In this document: positions 4,693-5,197 of the stretch, piece by piece
Layout: each line of letters begins with the position of its first letter
Numbering within the stretch: the first letter of the stretch is position 1
Notes under the pieces: model-generated
What the model saw: the letters and a program-made list of their open reading frames with translations, nothing else
Told to the model about the DNA's origin: nothing
The model's database searches: none
Translations under genes and position numbers: made by a program
Assembly: GCA_964534335.1 (NCBI GenBank)
Contig: CAZHPS010000486.1
Location: 1-5,197, forward strand
DNA from: JAABRU01 sp964534335
GTDB lineage: Bacteria > Desulfobacterota > Desulfobacteria > Desulfobacterales > Desulfococcaceae
Direction: 5' to 3'
DNA length: 5,197 nucleotides

Positions 4693-5197
4693 TTCAATGC
4701 CGGTGCACATTAATGGTTTTTCCCAAAACAAAATAAGTCAATTTTCTGATATTCTCAGAAAAATATCAAGTGAAAATTTGACAGGGGAATGTTTGGGGAT
4801 CAGATTCTCTGTTCCGCATGAAAAATGTCCCACAAAAAACACGGAGGAAAACTATCCGCAGATAGCACAGAGAAAAATACCATACCCCCAATTTTTGGTA
4901 GTGGGTATGCACATATTGATAAAAAAATAACAAATTAATATTATTATATTTTTTTAAATATACTGATTTTGTTTATATATAGATTTTCAGAAAATGTCTG
5001 TCCGAAAAACCCTAAGGGTTTTTATAACAGGTTATTTTGATACAGACCCTTAGGGTTTTCAGTCAACAATCTTTAGAAGCTGTTTTAAAAATATACCGCC
5101 ATGATTTTTATGGGAACAAATCCCGTATCAAAAGAGATAATGTTCGTTTGAATACGGCAAAATCAGGCTTTGGCATTTGGCAAAATATCCAAATTTT
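4693..5197. other. AT-rich intergenic stretch with hairpins, no gene recognised
   Basis: About 500 bases without a convincing coding region. It holds an 8-bp hairpin (TTTTCTGA at 4742-4749 with TCAGAAAA at 4755-4762) upstream of the adenosyltransferase, a 7-bp one (CATACCC at 4881-4887 with GGGTATG at 4903-4909), a very AT-rich run at about 4910-4980, and the CCCTAAGGG inverted repeats at 4996-5060. A minus-strand frame from the right edge stops at 5108 after 29 residues and is not recognisable. Confidence 0.6.
4996..5060. repeat. Inverted repeats with alternative pairings around CCCTAAGGG
   Basis: AAAAACCCTAAGGGTTTTT (5005-5023) is a self-palindrome with a central A. Its core returns inverted as ACCCTTAGGGTTTTC (5046-5060), and GTCTGT (4996-5001) can pair with ACAGAC (5042-5047). 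These pairings exclude one another. It could be a terminator, a protein-binding pair or the end of a mobile element; nothing in the window decides. Confidence 0.5.

Noticed and set aside
4693..4800. Cobalamin riboswitch upstream of the adenosyltransferase
   Set aside because: The leader is short and AT-rich, and I could not find a B12-box-like core or the expected multi-stem layout.
4778..4806. Plus-strand promoter with TTGACA
   Set aside because: The -35 hexamer is perfect, but the element 17 bases downstream (CAGATT) matches poorly and no plus-strand gene follows.
4697..4930. 77-residue plus-strand frame
   Set aside because: It overlaps the leader of the adenosyltransferase, has no ribosome site and no recognisable protein character.
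5108..5197. Minus-strand partial frame at the right edge
   Set aside because: It has only 29 readable residues, resembles no known family, and lies in repeat-like AT-rich DNA.

Overview
The window looks like a bacterial chromosome of moderate G+C with intergenic DNA crowded by short repeats. The mix of a VapBC-type toxin-antitoxin pair, a TerA-like stress protein, a PduO-type cobalamin adenosyltransferase and many small palindromic elements would suit a large-genome deltaproteobacterium (Desulfobacterota, for example a Desulfonema-like sulfate reducer). That placement is an inference from general character and is weak; no marker gene here fixes the taxon.

Layout. 1-457 (+): the last codons of an antitoxin overlap a complete PIN-domain toxin. 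501-1673 (+): a 390-residue protein with two TerD-type domains, closest in architecture to TerA, ending at a strong intrinsic terminator. 1674-2660: about 990 bases with no intact gene. This stretch holds the terminator, a decayed C-terminal fragment that resembles an ISAzo13-type transposase, a 147-bp MITE-like nested palindrome, a 50-bp tandem repeat array, a bidirectional terminator-like hairpin and a second MITE-like element next to the transporter stop codon. 2661-3563 (-): a ten-helix EamA/DMT-family transporter. 3564-4107: a 130-bp palindromic MITE whose outer end may supply a promoter for the transporter, followed by five 45-bp repeats related to the 50-bp array but in the opposite orientation. 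4108-4680 (-): a PduO-type ATP:cob(I)alamin adenosyltransferase that very probably starts at TTG. 4681-5197: about 500 AT-rich bases with hairpins but no convincing gene.

The genes do not form one pathway. Antitoxin and toxin are one unit; the TerA-like gene may be read from the same transcript, because the gap is only 43 bases. The transporter and the adenosyltransferase are separate minus-strand units divided by repeats. The notable content is the repeats: one hairpin-forming unit in two arrays of different period, placed in inverted orientation on the two sides of the transporter gene, together with at least two families of terminally inverted elements. I see no new defence or biosynthetic system; the signal worth following is the mobile-repeat biology.
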